Positions 22,284 to 32,549 of a stretch of DNA of 64,000 nucleotides are shown piece by piece. The position numbers were made by a program, and so were the translations under genes. The number at the start of each line of letters is the position of its first letter. The first letter of the stretch is position 1. The notes under the pieces were generated by a model. The model saw only the letters and a list, made by a program, of their open reading frames with translations, was not told where the DNA came from and ran no database searches. The stretch covers positions 23,243,883-23,307,882 of the forward strand of contig NC_088789.1 in the NCBI RefSeq assembly GCF_949628265.1. The letters are read 5' to 3'. The stretch is from Cloeon dipterum. Its lineage: Eukaryota; Arthropoda; Insecta; Ephemeroptera; Baetidae.

Positions 22284-23189
22284 ATGGCAGCAGCAAAGGT
22301 GTGTGTATCATATTTTCTACTGTGTGGTGTTTTATATCTCATGGGGATAAATTGACCTTATTTAGTTGATAATATTTTCTCAAAAACTGTAGAACTTATA
22401 ACAGTTTGCAGTCATACAATAATGTTCCTATTAATTTAAAATTTTCAAAGCAAAAACTGTATAACATTGAAAGGTCATGGAATGCACTTTTAAAGATTCC
22501 CTTTATTTTTTAATGAAAACGACGAGCGAGCAATGTTCAGCAAAAAGGATAAATATTTGCAAAACATACTCACCTTCTAACGGCTTCCATGATAATACAA
22601 TTTTATAAAATTTATTGTTCTTAAAACTGTAATTATCGGGCTATATAATAAAAAATATCGCAATCATCATAGCATAACTTATTTTCAGCTGTTGGCGCTC
22701 TTGGTAGTTGCAGTTTGCGTGCACACTGCTGTTCTCCGGGAAGATCAGAATAAAAAGGAAATAAGCATTCAAGAAATTCGTCCCGCTCCCGTCGGAAATG
22801 TTGGAGTGAATAACAAAAATTCACTCAGAGCAAAACCCCAGGCCGCCAAGAAGAGCAAAAAACAGGCACCAAAACTTCCGAGCAAAAAACTGACGAAGAA
22901 CAAACCCAAGAACAATAATGGACAGAAAAAAGAAGCAAAAACCACAACTACAAAATTTGTGAAAAGCACCAAACGGCCAGCTAAAGACTTGACTGTGAGA
23001 ACAGGGAAAACAAAACCTGTCGCCGTAACTGCAGCTCTTGTCACAATCACCACAATCCCCCCAATCACCGAAGAACCATTAATAACTCTTGATCCTGTTA
23101 TGATGCAAGTCCAAGAAGACAGTTTAGGTCAATCAGGGATAGAAGGATTTAATGTGATACCTGGTGATTTATTATTTGGCCCTTCCTAA
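22284..23189 (+). CDS. Secreted Lys/Thr-rich protein D
   Basis: Exons 22284-22298 and 22689-23189 (phase 0, intron 390 bp) give 171 residues. Exon 1 is MAAAK, exon 2 resumes LLALLVVAVCVHTAVL. The mature protein has EIRPAPVGN, matching the RPAP landmark of family A, then a long Lys/Pro/Ala/Asn-rich basic part (KKSKKQAPKLPSKKLTKNK), a Thr-rich part (TTTT, TITTIPPITEEP) with possible O-glycosylation, and an acidic hydrophobic C-terminus ending LLFGPS. No known family. The gene has no counterpart in the second copy of the surrounding duplication; only its last bases with the AATAAA signal remain there (27830). Confidence 0.72.
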
Positions 23190-24380
23190 TATGGACTCAT
23201 TTTAAATCTTCTTTCTAACATTTTTAACATTGAAAAATTTCTCACTCGATCGTATGAAAGTGTAAAGCTTTATTTGAATAAAACTTGAATTTTTAAAAAT
23301 CCAATTTTGTGCCTATAAATATTAAATGACCAATAACTTCATTTAAATATAAGAGCTTGCAAGCGATATTAAAAGTATATAATATCAGAGACCATTTTAC
23401 ACCTCTTTGGTGATAACAATTAGCTACACTTAAAAGTAGTAGCAATAAAAGAAAAATAAACAATCCTGAGTTACATAATGACACATCAAATTAAATTTTC
23501 AAGAAACTTTGCTTACACATGATAGGAATAAGTTGTGGCACACACTTTATTCAGATATAAATACACTTATAGTTACGGATGTTTGTCTTTAAATTAACTT
23601 TATGGCGCAGAGCAATTTAGCCACATGCCTTGCCACATCCAGAAAATAAATGGAATACAAAATAGACAATAAAAGAGGTTTTAAATAAGCTTTATAACTG
23701 CTGAAGATCAAATTTACTTTAAAAAAAGAACTGTTGAAAATGCATGAAATTGCTGAGCACGCTAATTTATTTCCAATATCTTTCAATGTTTTCAGTAAGA
23801 AATTCGTTATTTTATCTCCTGTAGAACCTCAACCCACTCGCCGCAACAAATATTTAAAAGCTGTCGTTTCACGTACATTATCTTCTTAAAATCATTAAAG
23901 CTGGTTTTTTATAATGCGTGAATTTTCAGTCATAACTTATTCAATATTACATAACGGTTTTCCTTAAAAATATATAAAAATCTAATGGGGTGGAGTAAAG
24001 ATTTAAATTTAAACTTTTTTCAGTTTCATGTCAATTGCCATGATTTTTTATATAATTTTCAATATCCTTTCTACATCCAATGCCAATTTTTGCAAAATAA
24101 GCGATTACTAAAATAGTAAAATGGAAAGCCTTAAAAAATGTTTAATTAAAATAATAATAAAAAGCATATCAGTAATCTTAAACAGTTTTTGTCTCAATAC
24201 TACTGAAACTTCGATTTAAAAAAGAAGAAATTTTTCAATTGATAATATTTTAATTTTGCTGGTGGCCGTTTTGACACAAGTTTCCTATTCCTCGCGCTAG
24301 TTGCTGGGCAGGAAATGAAATGACGTATCGCGGAAAATGATTCTAAAGCGCGCAGATGAATTTTCACTGTTTAGAGTGAA
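23190..24380. other. Intergenic stretch within duplication copy 1
   Basis: AT-rich, no gene seen. It matches 27830-28795 closely, which shows that the homology between the copies extends well beyond coding DNA. A TGACGT-containing promoter block of E1 lies at about 24310-24345. Confidence 0.55.
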
Positions 24381-24391
24381 AGTTGCTCAAC

Positions 24392-25780
24392 ATGGGGCTT
24401 CGATGGGTAACAAATTTCAAAAGTCACACCAAAACCTCACATTTCTAATTTTTTTTTCTTTCATTGCAGCAAATAATACTTCTAGTTACATGCTTGTTGC
24501 TAGTGGCAATTGATGCTGGTCGCAAGTCAAAATCACAATCTAGCAGTAGAGGTGTTGGTAAAGCGTCACGCTTGTCCGCGCTAAACACGGCCAGAAACAA
24601 TAAAAACGTGAAGCAGAACTCGGCGGTCAAAGATGCAGTTTCCAAGTTCAAGAATGGCAGAAAAAATAAGATAAACGGCAATAACAACCAAGTCATCGGT
24701 AATCAAAATAGAGTCAGCGGAAATCAAAACGGCTTGAACCCTGCCAACCTGAACCAGCCCACCATTTTAAGGCAGAATCAGGGCCAGCTCAACGCCCAAA
24801 ACCGACCTCCGAGCCCTAACAACCTTCAACAGAATCCTCAGAGCAACCCTGGCGCCCAGCAAGTTAATCAGCAGTACCAGGCCCCCCTTCAGTCAGGCTA
24901 CCCTGCTCAGGGTGGGCAGTACCCAATGCCAGGGCAAATGCCTCAGCAGGGCCAAATGGGGCCACCGCAAGGAGGGTGGCCACCACAAGGAGGGTGGCCA
25001 CCTAATTCTTACCCGCAGCCACCGCCGCCGGGTTTTGGACAACAGCAAGCGCCGAGCGGCAGCAAGAGTGGAGGCCTGTTTGGACCAATTTTGCCTGTTC
25101 TTGACATCGTCTCGGGAGTGAGACTGGCCGGTGAAGCTGGAAAAGCATTGATGGGGATGAAAGGTATTATAAAATAATAAGATATAGATTTGGTAAATGA
25201 TAATTTTAAAATCATCATCATCATAGGAAAACCTAGAACTCGTCAAGATTCACAAGGTTCCAGGAAATCTGCAACAAACGGAACGATCCTTGATAGCAAT
25301 GCGACCGTTACCAACTCATCAGATGGAATGTTCCCGATGTTTCCAGAACAATTATTCAACGCCTCATTTCCTCTATTCAACAACTCAAACGACTCGAACG
25401 GCAGCATGCCTATGACTTTCAATCAGTTTTATCCAGTAGCTCCTAATGGAAATGTATCTGGGTATCAACCTGAAGCTCAATTCCTGCCATCTCCTGGAAT
25501 GTTTAATCCGTACAATCCGTTTCAAAATCCGAACATGTCGTTCCCTTACGGTATGCCCTATCCGAATGCTATGCCGTACCCTTACATGAATCCATTCTAT
25601 CGCAACAACCTTAATGCGCAAAACGAAAGCGTTGTATCAATCCCAACCACTGATCCCGCAGGAAATTTGACTAATATGTCTGATATGGTGGCAATGGAAA
25701 ATAAGGAAAATAACAGCTCAGTGGATATTGCTGATGGAGAAATTCCCAAAACAGGCGTCGTTTACAAATCTGGTGTGTGA
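24392..25780 (+). CDS. Secreted Pro/Gln/Gly-rich plus Asn-glycan-type protein E1
   Basis: Exons 24392-24406, 24470-25163 and 25227-25780 (phases 0 and 1) give 420 residues. Exon 1 is MGLRW; exon 2 resumes QIILLVTCLLLVAIDAG, then a basic Ser/Lys/Asn part, an NQN-rich part, one [19 protein letters not shown]-type repeat, and a more ordinary hydrophobic stretch VLDIVSGVRLAGEAGKAL. Exon 3 encodes a separate Asn/Ser/Pro/Tyr/Met-rich domain with 14 NxS/T sequons in about 184 residues and FNPYNPF and MPYPNAMPYPY repeats. The splice from AAAG to GAAAACC is preferred because copy E2 shows the same sites; reading on in the intron hits a stop after GIIK. Secreted adhesive or structural glycoprotein is inferred. 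Paralog E2 lies 4.4 kb downstream. Confidence 0.78.
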
Positions 25781-26070
25781 GAAGGACGACACATGCACAT
25801 ATTTTTGGTTTTTAATGTGGTAGTAATATGTAATTTTGAGTTTGGAAATAAAAGGAATATTGGTCTACAAAAATTTGAAATTGTTTTCTAATGCCTTTAA
25901 CGATTAGTGGGGAAATTTTGCAAAATTTCGATCTATAATACAGATTTTATACATCAGAGCGGATGCTCCCCATGGGCATCATCATGTGTACGTGACGCTC
26001 AAAACGTGAAGCAAAATTTATGGGAAGCCATATGTTTGTCGGCTCCAGTCTCCAGTTGCAGTCGATAAAA

Positions 26071-26511
26071 ATGGGCAAAATTTGGGTCGCACAATTTCAT
26101 AACCAAGGATTATTTTACAGCGATAATATATTTAAATTCCAGACCATTTTCATCATTGGAATATTGATTTCCTCCGAGACTTATGGAAAGGCTTTGCCAC
26201 AAAACTCGCTTCTCAACCTTTTTGGATTCTCTGGCAACAATAATGGCGGCTGGAACCCGTCGTCTCTGTTGAAATCCACTGATGATGCGAACAAAAAGAG
26301 TGCAGATCAAGCCAAACACTTTTCCTCCATTGCCAATGGCTTAAGCGGACTGTTGCAAGACGCCGCTAAAAACGTCAAGTATTTCAGCCAACTTTTAAAT
26401 ACGACGCAAGCACCTCCCACCTCCCCTAAGGATCCGCTGATCGCTGGACTGGAGATGCTCTCTGGGATGTTTATCAAGAAAAATTTTAACGGAGAAGATT
26501 TAAAAAACTAG
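26071..26511 (+). CDS. Small secreted protein F1
   Basis: Exons 26071-26085 and 26143-26511 (phase 0) give 127 residues: MGKIW, then TIFIIGILISSETYGKA as signal peptide, LLNLFGFSGN, an Asn/Gly patch, a probable amphipathic helix region (SADQAKHFSSIANGLSGLLQ), LLNTTQAPPTSPKDP and a hydrophobic LIAGLEMLSGMFIKK end. No Cys. The donor GTCGCA is weak, and the 57-bp intron has no stop in frame, so a retained-intron product that disrupts the signal peptide is possible; in F2 the same intron contains a stop. Unlike the neighbours it is not strongly basic or repetitive. Function unknown. Confidence 0.72.
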   Translation: MGKIWVAQFHNQGLFYSDNIFKFQTIFIIGILISSETYGKALPQNSLLNLFGFSGNNNGGWNPSSLLKSTDDANKKSADQAKHFSSIANGLSGLLQDAAKNVKYFSQLLNTTQAPPTSPKDPLIAGLEMLSGMFIKKNFNGEDLKN

Positions 26512-26754
26512 CAGTTATAATAATAAAATTTTATCCAATATCTAATTTAAACTTAAAAATAAATTGGGAGAAAATTTTACATATGTGCATAGCATTTTTA
26601 TTACGTTAAGTTTGATCAATAATCAAGAAATACATATTTTGTAGAGTCAACTCTTACAATGATATAATTGTTAGCTACACTAATCAGTTGATCAAATTTC
26701 TAATTTTTCCTAGAATGTGCAAGAATCAAAAGTGCCGTTTTAATTTAAGTTACC

Positions 26755-26885
26755 TCTTTTCTCCAAAATTTGCATATAGCGCTTGACCATATTTTCTAGG
26801 CAGATTTCGATTTCACTCCTCGAGATCTGCTCAACGGGTGTGAGACCCATTTTGGGGAAACTCTTTGTTGAGAAAATAAAATATT
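26755..26885 (-). repeat. Dispersed repeat core, copy 4
   Basis: Minus-strand copy with AGAGTTTCCCCAA, a CACACCCGTTGAGCAGATCTC block and GCAAATTTTGGAG. It sits 3' of F1 and is duplicated with it (copy 5 at 32015). Confidence 0.6.
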
Positions 26886-27059
26886 TATTCAAGCATGGAG
26901 ACAGCTATTGGAATTTGTTTGTTTAATCTCACATTTAGTCATAATGCATCATGGTATAATATCTCACAGGTCACTTACAAAGTGGAAGCTTGTGAGAATG
27001 GGCGACACTTCTGTTAAACGTGCAATCAAGACTCTATTCGAGTAACACAGCCGAAGTGA

Positions 27060-27655
27060 CTAGGAAATGATATTAAAATGACATCACAATACACGTTAAA
27101 ATCTTGCCATCACATACACCTTACAAAGGGAAGGAAACTGCGCCGCCGAACAGTCTTTGAGCGCGGGTTGCATATCGTTCCACATTTTCACCACACGATA
27201 ATCCAACACAAACACACTTTTGCCGAGATCGGTGCGGGCGGGTGGCTGCTGCAGCCGAGGATGCAGCGGGTCATTGCACGCGTCCCAAGATGATTCATGT
27301 CATCGCGTTGTAGTCAGTCACTGCTGTGAGGCACTTATTGAAGAACAAGATATCTTTGTTGGCGAGCTGCGCCGGTACAGAGAGGAGGTTTTGCTGATGC
27401 GGTGGCCATGAATAAAGTGCAGCGCCATATTCTGCACTCTGACCAGTTTCTCGATGTTTATCTTCGTCAATGGGTGCCACGCTGGTGTCCCGTAGAACAG
27501 CTTCGACTTAACGAGTGAGAGGTAGGCTATCCTTTTCACTTGTTGAGAGCAGCCGCGCAGGTTGAGAGCTGCAAAGCCGAGGTTTGCGTCGCTTTATTAT
27601 TGCGCTGGACATCGACGTGGTGGTTCCAGCGCAGGTCCCTCGAAAGATGCACACC
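27060..27655 (-). mobile_element. 5'-truncated, decayed LINE (reverse transcriptase C-terminus)
   Basis: Minus-strand frames read, in order, VHLSRDLRWNHHVDVQRNN, AYLSLVKSKLFYGTPAWHP, KLVRVQNMALHFIHGHRIS, LANKDILFFNKCLTAVTDYN and DYRVVKMWNDMQPALKD ending in a stop near 27097. These are the conserved end-of-reverse-transcriptase and thumb region blocks of CR1/Jockey-group non-LTR retrotransposons. The frame changes at least twice and stops interrupt it, so it is dead. Its 5' truncation point coincides with the start of duplication copy 2. Confidence 0.8.
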
Positions 27656-28807
27656 ATTTTAACCAATTTTACCACGACAGCAGCAATAATTTTAACTGTA
27701 ACATCAAGCAATATTTTACTGTTAAAATCGAGTCTTGACCGCGTTTTGTTAAAAGATAAATGGTTCCAAAGTCAAGTCCTTGGTTCGGGACACACGTCAT
27801 TCACATCATTAATACTGTTGACAAAAGTGTAAAGCTTTATTTGAATAAAACTTGATATTTTTAAATCCTATTTTGGGCATATAAATTTTAAATTACAAAT
27901 TACCAATCAATTCATTTAAATATAAGGGCTTGCAAGCGATATTAATAGTTTATTTCAGAGTCTTTTTTATCTCTGTAATGATTACAATTATAGCAGCCCT
28001 AAAAAGCAGTAACAATAAAAGAAAGAAAAAATATATCCTGTTTTCCTGTTACATAGTTGACTAATTTACTGAAATTTTCGTAAAACTTTGCTTGCATATA
28101 TGATAAGAATTAGTTGTGGCACATTCTTTATTCTGTGGCGGGTACATTTATTAAAATAATTTTTTTAAAAATTATCTTTTCGTGGTTTTGCAGGGCTTGC
28201 TTTGCTATGGCTTGCCACGTCCTGAAAATTAATTAAGACGATAAAAAGAGGTTTTAAATCAACTTGATAACAAATGAAGATCAACTTTTCTTTAAAAAAA
28301 ATATTGAAATGCACGAAATTGCTGATGAGCACACAAATTCATTTCCAATCAATTTCAACATTTTAAGCGAAGAATTTGTTATTTAATCTCCTGTAGAACC
28401 TCAACTCACTCGTCGCAAAAATTTTATTGGTTTTCCATAAAAATATAAAAAAATTAAAGGTGAAATAAAGTTCTGTAAAATATTTTATATTTTTTTAAGT
28501 TTGATATCAATTGAAGCGATTTTTGTGTGATTTTAAATTTATTTTCAACATCCAACGACTAATTTTGCAAAATGAGCCTTGAAAAATGCTCAATTAAAAG
28601 CATATCAGTCATAAAAAAGTTGGTGTCTCAATACTACTGGATTTAAATATGAGGAGATAGTTCAATTAATAATATTTTACTTAAGCTGGTGACCGTATCG
28701 ACGCAAGTTGCGCTAGTTGGGCAGGATATGAATGACGTACGTAGAGCGATAAAGGATTATAAAGCGCGCAGATGAATTGTATCTGTTAAGAGTGAGAGTC
28801 GCTCAAC

Positions 28808-30989
28808 ATGAGGCTACGATGGGTAAAAAATTTCAATAGTAACACCAATACCTCACATTTCTGATTTTTTCCATTAATTTCAGCAAATAATTCTTCTCGT
28901 CGCGTGCTTGTTGCTGGTGACAATTGATGCTGGTCGCGGCTCAAGCTCAAGCTCAAGCTCAAAATCAAAATCACAATCTAGCAGCGGAGGTGCTGGTAAA
29001 ACGTCACGCTTGCCCGCGCAAAACACGGCCAAAAGCAAAAGCGTGAAGTCGGCGGTCAAAGATTTAGTTTCCAAGATCAAGGGTGGCAGCAAAAGTAAGA
29101 TAAATGGCAATAACAAGCAAATCAACTCTGCACCAAGCAGCTTGGACCCTGCCAACCTGAACCAGCCCACCGTTGTAAGGCAGAATCAGGGCCAGCTCAA
29201 TGCCCAAAGCCGACCTCCGAACCCTAGCAACCTTCAGAGTCCTCAGAGCAACCCTGGCGCCCAGCAAGTTAATCAGCAGTACCAGGCCCCCGTCCAGTCA
29301 GGCTACCCTGCTCAGAGTTGGCAGAACCCCAAGCCAGGGCAATTGCCTCATCAGGGCCAAATGGGGCCACCGCCGCAAGGAGGGTGGGTCTATCCTGGCA
29401 ATCCGCAACCTAATTCTTATCCACAGCCACCGCCAGGTGTCGGACAACAAGCGCCGAGCGGCAGCAAGAGTGGAGGCCTGTTTGATCAGCAGCACCAGGT
29501 TCCTCCCCAGTCAGGCTACCCTGCGCAGGGTTGGCAGAACCCCGTGCCAGGGCAAATACCTCAGCAGGGCCAAATGGGGCCACCGCAAGGAGTGTGGCCA
29601 CCAAATTCTTACCTCCCGCCACCGCCGCCGGGTTTTGTACAACAGCCGAGCGGCAGCAAGAGTGTAGGCCTGTTTGATCAGCAGCACCAGGTTCCCCCCC
29701 AGTCAGGCTACCCTACGCAGGGTGGGCAAATACCTCAGCAGGGTCAAATGGGGCCACCGCAAGGAGCGTGGCCACCAAATTCTTATCCGCAGCCACCACC
29801 ACCAGGTTTTGGACAACAGAGTCCTCAGAGCTACCCTGGCGCCCAGCAAGTTAATCAGCAGTACCAGGCCCCCCGCCAGGACGGCTACCCTGCTCAGGGT
29901 TGGCAGAACCCCGTGCCAGGGCAAATGCCTCAGCAGGGCCAAATGGGACAACCGCAAGGAGGATCCTATCCTGGCTATCCGCAACCAAATTCTTACCCAC
30001 AGCCACCACCGGGTGTCGGACAACAGCAGCACCTCGTTCCCCCCCAGTCAAGCTACCCTGGCTACCCTGTTCAGGGTGGGCAGTACCCCATGCCAGGGCA
30101 AATACCTCAGCAGGGCCAAATGGGGCAACCGCAAGGAGGGTGGCCACCAAATTCTTACCTGCCACCACCGCCGCCGGGTTATGTACAACAGCCGAGCGGC
30201 AGCAAGAGTGGAGGCCTGTTTGGACCAATTGTGCCTGTTCTTGACATCGTCTCGGGAGCGAGACTGGCCGGTGACGTTGGAAAAGCATTGATGATAGGTA
30301 TTAAAAAATAATGAGATATAGATTTAGTAAATATTAATTTTAAAATCATCCCCATAGGAAAACCTAGAACACGTTTCGATCTAAAAGTTTCCAGGACACC
30401 TGCAACAAACGAAACGATCCTTGATAGCAATGCGACCGTTTCCAACTCATCAGAACAATTATTCAACGACTCATTTCCTCTAATCAATGGAAATATGTCT
30501 GGGTACCAATCTGCAGCTCAACTCTTGCCACCTCCTGGAATGATTAACCCGTTATATCCTATTGAAAATGAGAATATGACGTCCCCTGACGGCATGCCCT
30601 ACCAGTATGCAATGCAGTACCCTTACATAAATCCATTCTTTCGCAACAACTCAAACGAATCAAACGACACCATGCCTATGCCTTTCAATCCGTTTTATCC
30701 AGAAGCCCCTAGTGGAAATATGTCTGGGTACCAATCTGCAGATCATCTCCTGCCACCTCCTGGAATGCTAAATCCGTTATATCCGATAGAAAATGAGAAC
30801 ATGACGTCTCCTGACGGCATGCCCTATCCGTATGCAATGCAGTACCCTTACATAAATCCATTCCTTCGCAACAACACCAATGTGCAAAACGATAGCGTTA
30901 CGTCAATCCCAACGGCTGATTTCGCAGGAAATTTGACAAATTTGTCTGATATGAAACTGGATGATCTTGCGGGAATGAAGAATAAGTAA
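28808..30989 (+). CDS. Secreted Pro/Gln/Gly-repeat protein E2
   Basis: Exons 28808-28822, 28884-30297 and 30358-30989 (phases 0 and 1) give 686 residues. Exon 1 is MRLRW; exon 2 resumes [17 protein letters not shown], a Ser/Lys basic part, then five tandem units of about 57-71 residues around [20 protein letters not shown] with SGSKSGGLF joints, and the same [18 protein letters not shown] end as E1. Exon 3 has the sequon-rich domain with its [23 protein letters not shown] unit present twice, versus once in E1. An AAG-TAA replaces AAG-GAA of E1, shortening the C-terminus by 24 codons; the lost part is still open downstream. TATAAAG at about 28758 with GAATGACGTACG upstream. Likely the same function as E1, with repeat number under fast change. 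Confidence 0.8.
29271..30216 (+). repeat. Five coding tandem repeats in E2
   Basis: Units begin at about 29271, 29484, 29675, 29853 and 30024 and run 171-213 bases. Each codes a [14 protein letters not shown]-like start, QQGQMG, PQGG, [14 protein letters not shown]; the joint SGSKSGGLF occurs after units 1, 2 and 5. E1 has a single unit. Confidence 0.8.
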
Positions 30990-31334
30990 AATAACAGCTC
31001 AGTGGAGATTGCTGATGGAGAAACTCCCAAAACAGGCGTCGTTTACAAATCTGATTAGTCAGAAGTACGACAAATGCCCATATTTTGGTTTGTAATATGG
31101 TTGTAATAAATTTGAGTGGGTAATAAAAGGAACGTCTACCAAAAATACAATTTGTTTTTAATGCTTTTAATGAGTAATGGTGAAATGACGAAATAATAGA
31201 GATTTTATCAATCAGAGAGCGGATGCTTTCCCATGGGCATCATCATGTGTACGTGACGCTCAAAACGTGACGCAAAATTTCTGGAAAGCCGTATGTTTGT
31301 TGGCTCCACTCTCCGCAGTTGCAGTCGATCAAAA

Positions 31335-31775
31335 ATGGGCAAAATTTGGGTAGTATAATTCTATAACCAAAATATATTTTACAGCGATAATATATTTATA
31401 TTCCAGACCATTTTTATCATTAGCATATTGATTTCCTCCGGGACATATGGAAAGGCTATGCCACAAAATTCGCTTCTCAACCTTTTTGGATTCGCTGGCA
31501 ACAGTAATGGCGGCTGGAACCCATTGTCTCTGTTGAAATTCGCTGATGATGCGAATAAAAACAGTGCAGATCAAGCCAAACACTTTGCCTCCATTGCGAA
31601 TGGCATAAGCGGACTGTTGCAAGACGCCGCTAAAAACGTCGAGCAAATCGGCCAACTTCTAAATACGACGCAAGCACCTCCCACCTCCCCTAAGGATCCG
31701 CTGATCGCTGGACTGGAGATGCTCTCTGGGATGTTTATCAAGAAAAATTTTAATGGAGAAGATTTAAAAAATTAG
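31335..31775 (+). CDS. Small secreted protein F2
   Basis: Exons 31335-31349 and 31407-31775 (phase 0) give 127 residues, the same length as F1, with about 15 differences that all fall in the first two thirds. The last 37 residues (from LLNTTQAPPTSP) are identical and the DNA there differs at about two silent sites. The donor is GTAGTA and intron retention meets a stop. Signal peptide TIFIISILISSGTYGKA. Function unknown. Confidence 0.75.
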
Positions 31776-32549
31776 CCGTTAAAATAATCAACTTCTATCC
31801 AATCAAATTTAAACTTAAAAATAAAGTGGGAGAAAATTTTCCATAAACGTACATTTTTTATTCTAGTTCGATCAATAATCAAGAAATACATATTTTGTAG
31901 AGATAACTCTTACAATGATATAATTGTTAGCTACACTAATCAGTTGATCAAATTGCTAATTTTTACAATTTTTCCTAAATTGTGCAAGAATAAAAAATAC
32001 AGATAAAATTAAAAATGTGTCCACTTTCCTCCAAAATGTATAGCACATGACCATATTTTCTAGGCAGATTTTCACTTCTCGAGATCTACTAAACGGGTAT
32101 GTGACACATTTCGGGGAATCTCTTTGTTGAGAAATAATAAAAAAATTCAGTAGGGAGACAGCCCTTACCAATTGAAAAACTTTGCAGCTCTCAAAGGTTT
32201 ACAGTTATAAATTAATTAATTTAATCTTGGATTTAAATGTATCCCGATTTTGCAATGTCAATCCTCTATAAAACCATTTTTGCGAATCTCTCTAAAAGTT
32301 GGGATGCGAATTATTTGCCATTTATCCTACATAGCAATAATTTTTCAAAATTGGTGCGTGTTTGCACTGAAACAGTAATCATGCCAACAAAGCAACAGTT
32401 GATGACGCTGACATTACTTGCGTGCTTTTATAAACGTAGATTTATATACTTGTGTGAGTTTGAATTTGCTGGACAGTTTTTTTCGTGAAAATTTGAATGA
32501 AAAACACATATAGGAAAGCACAAACTCTGGAACTTTATTTCAGAACATT
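31776..32549. other. 3' flank of F2 and end of duplication copy 2
   Basis: Contains a dispersed repeat core at about 32015-32130. An open frame at 32384-32488 begins MPTKQQLMTLTLLACF, which resembles a signal peptide, but nothing follows it. Confidence 0.4.
32015..32130 (-). repeat. Dispersed repeat core, copy 5
   Basis: The duplicated counterpart of copy 4 in the 3' flank of F2, same minus orientation. Confidence 0.55.

Larger units (their letters stand above)
22028..26905 (+). repeat. Direct duplication, copy 1 (genes D, E1, F1)
   Basis: Aligns in the same orientation with 27655-32175 through intergenic, intron, exon and UTR sequence. It contains an extra 1.05 kb (about 22213-23261) holding gene D that is absent from copy 2. 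Confidence 0.75.
27655..32175 (+). repeat. Direct duplication, copy 2 (genes E2, F2)
   Basis: Same orientation as 22028-26905. It starts immediately after the LINE fragment, lacks gene D, and has expanded coding repeats in E2. Confidence 0.75.

Noticed and set aside
25164-25226. Treating 24392-25177 and 25227-25780 as two genes
   Set aside because: The same donor/acceptor pair in E2 joins both parts in phase, and exon 3 has no own start or signal peptide.
29200-30291. Long alternative frames (both strands) across the E2 repeats
   Set aside because: They arise from the tandem repeat being free of stops in several frames; only the plus frame continues from a signal peptide into exon 3.
32384-32488. 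Possible additional signal-peptide gene start (MPTKQQLMTLTLLACF)
   Set aside because: No donor after a short first exon and no downstream exon; the frame ends after 35 codons.
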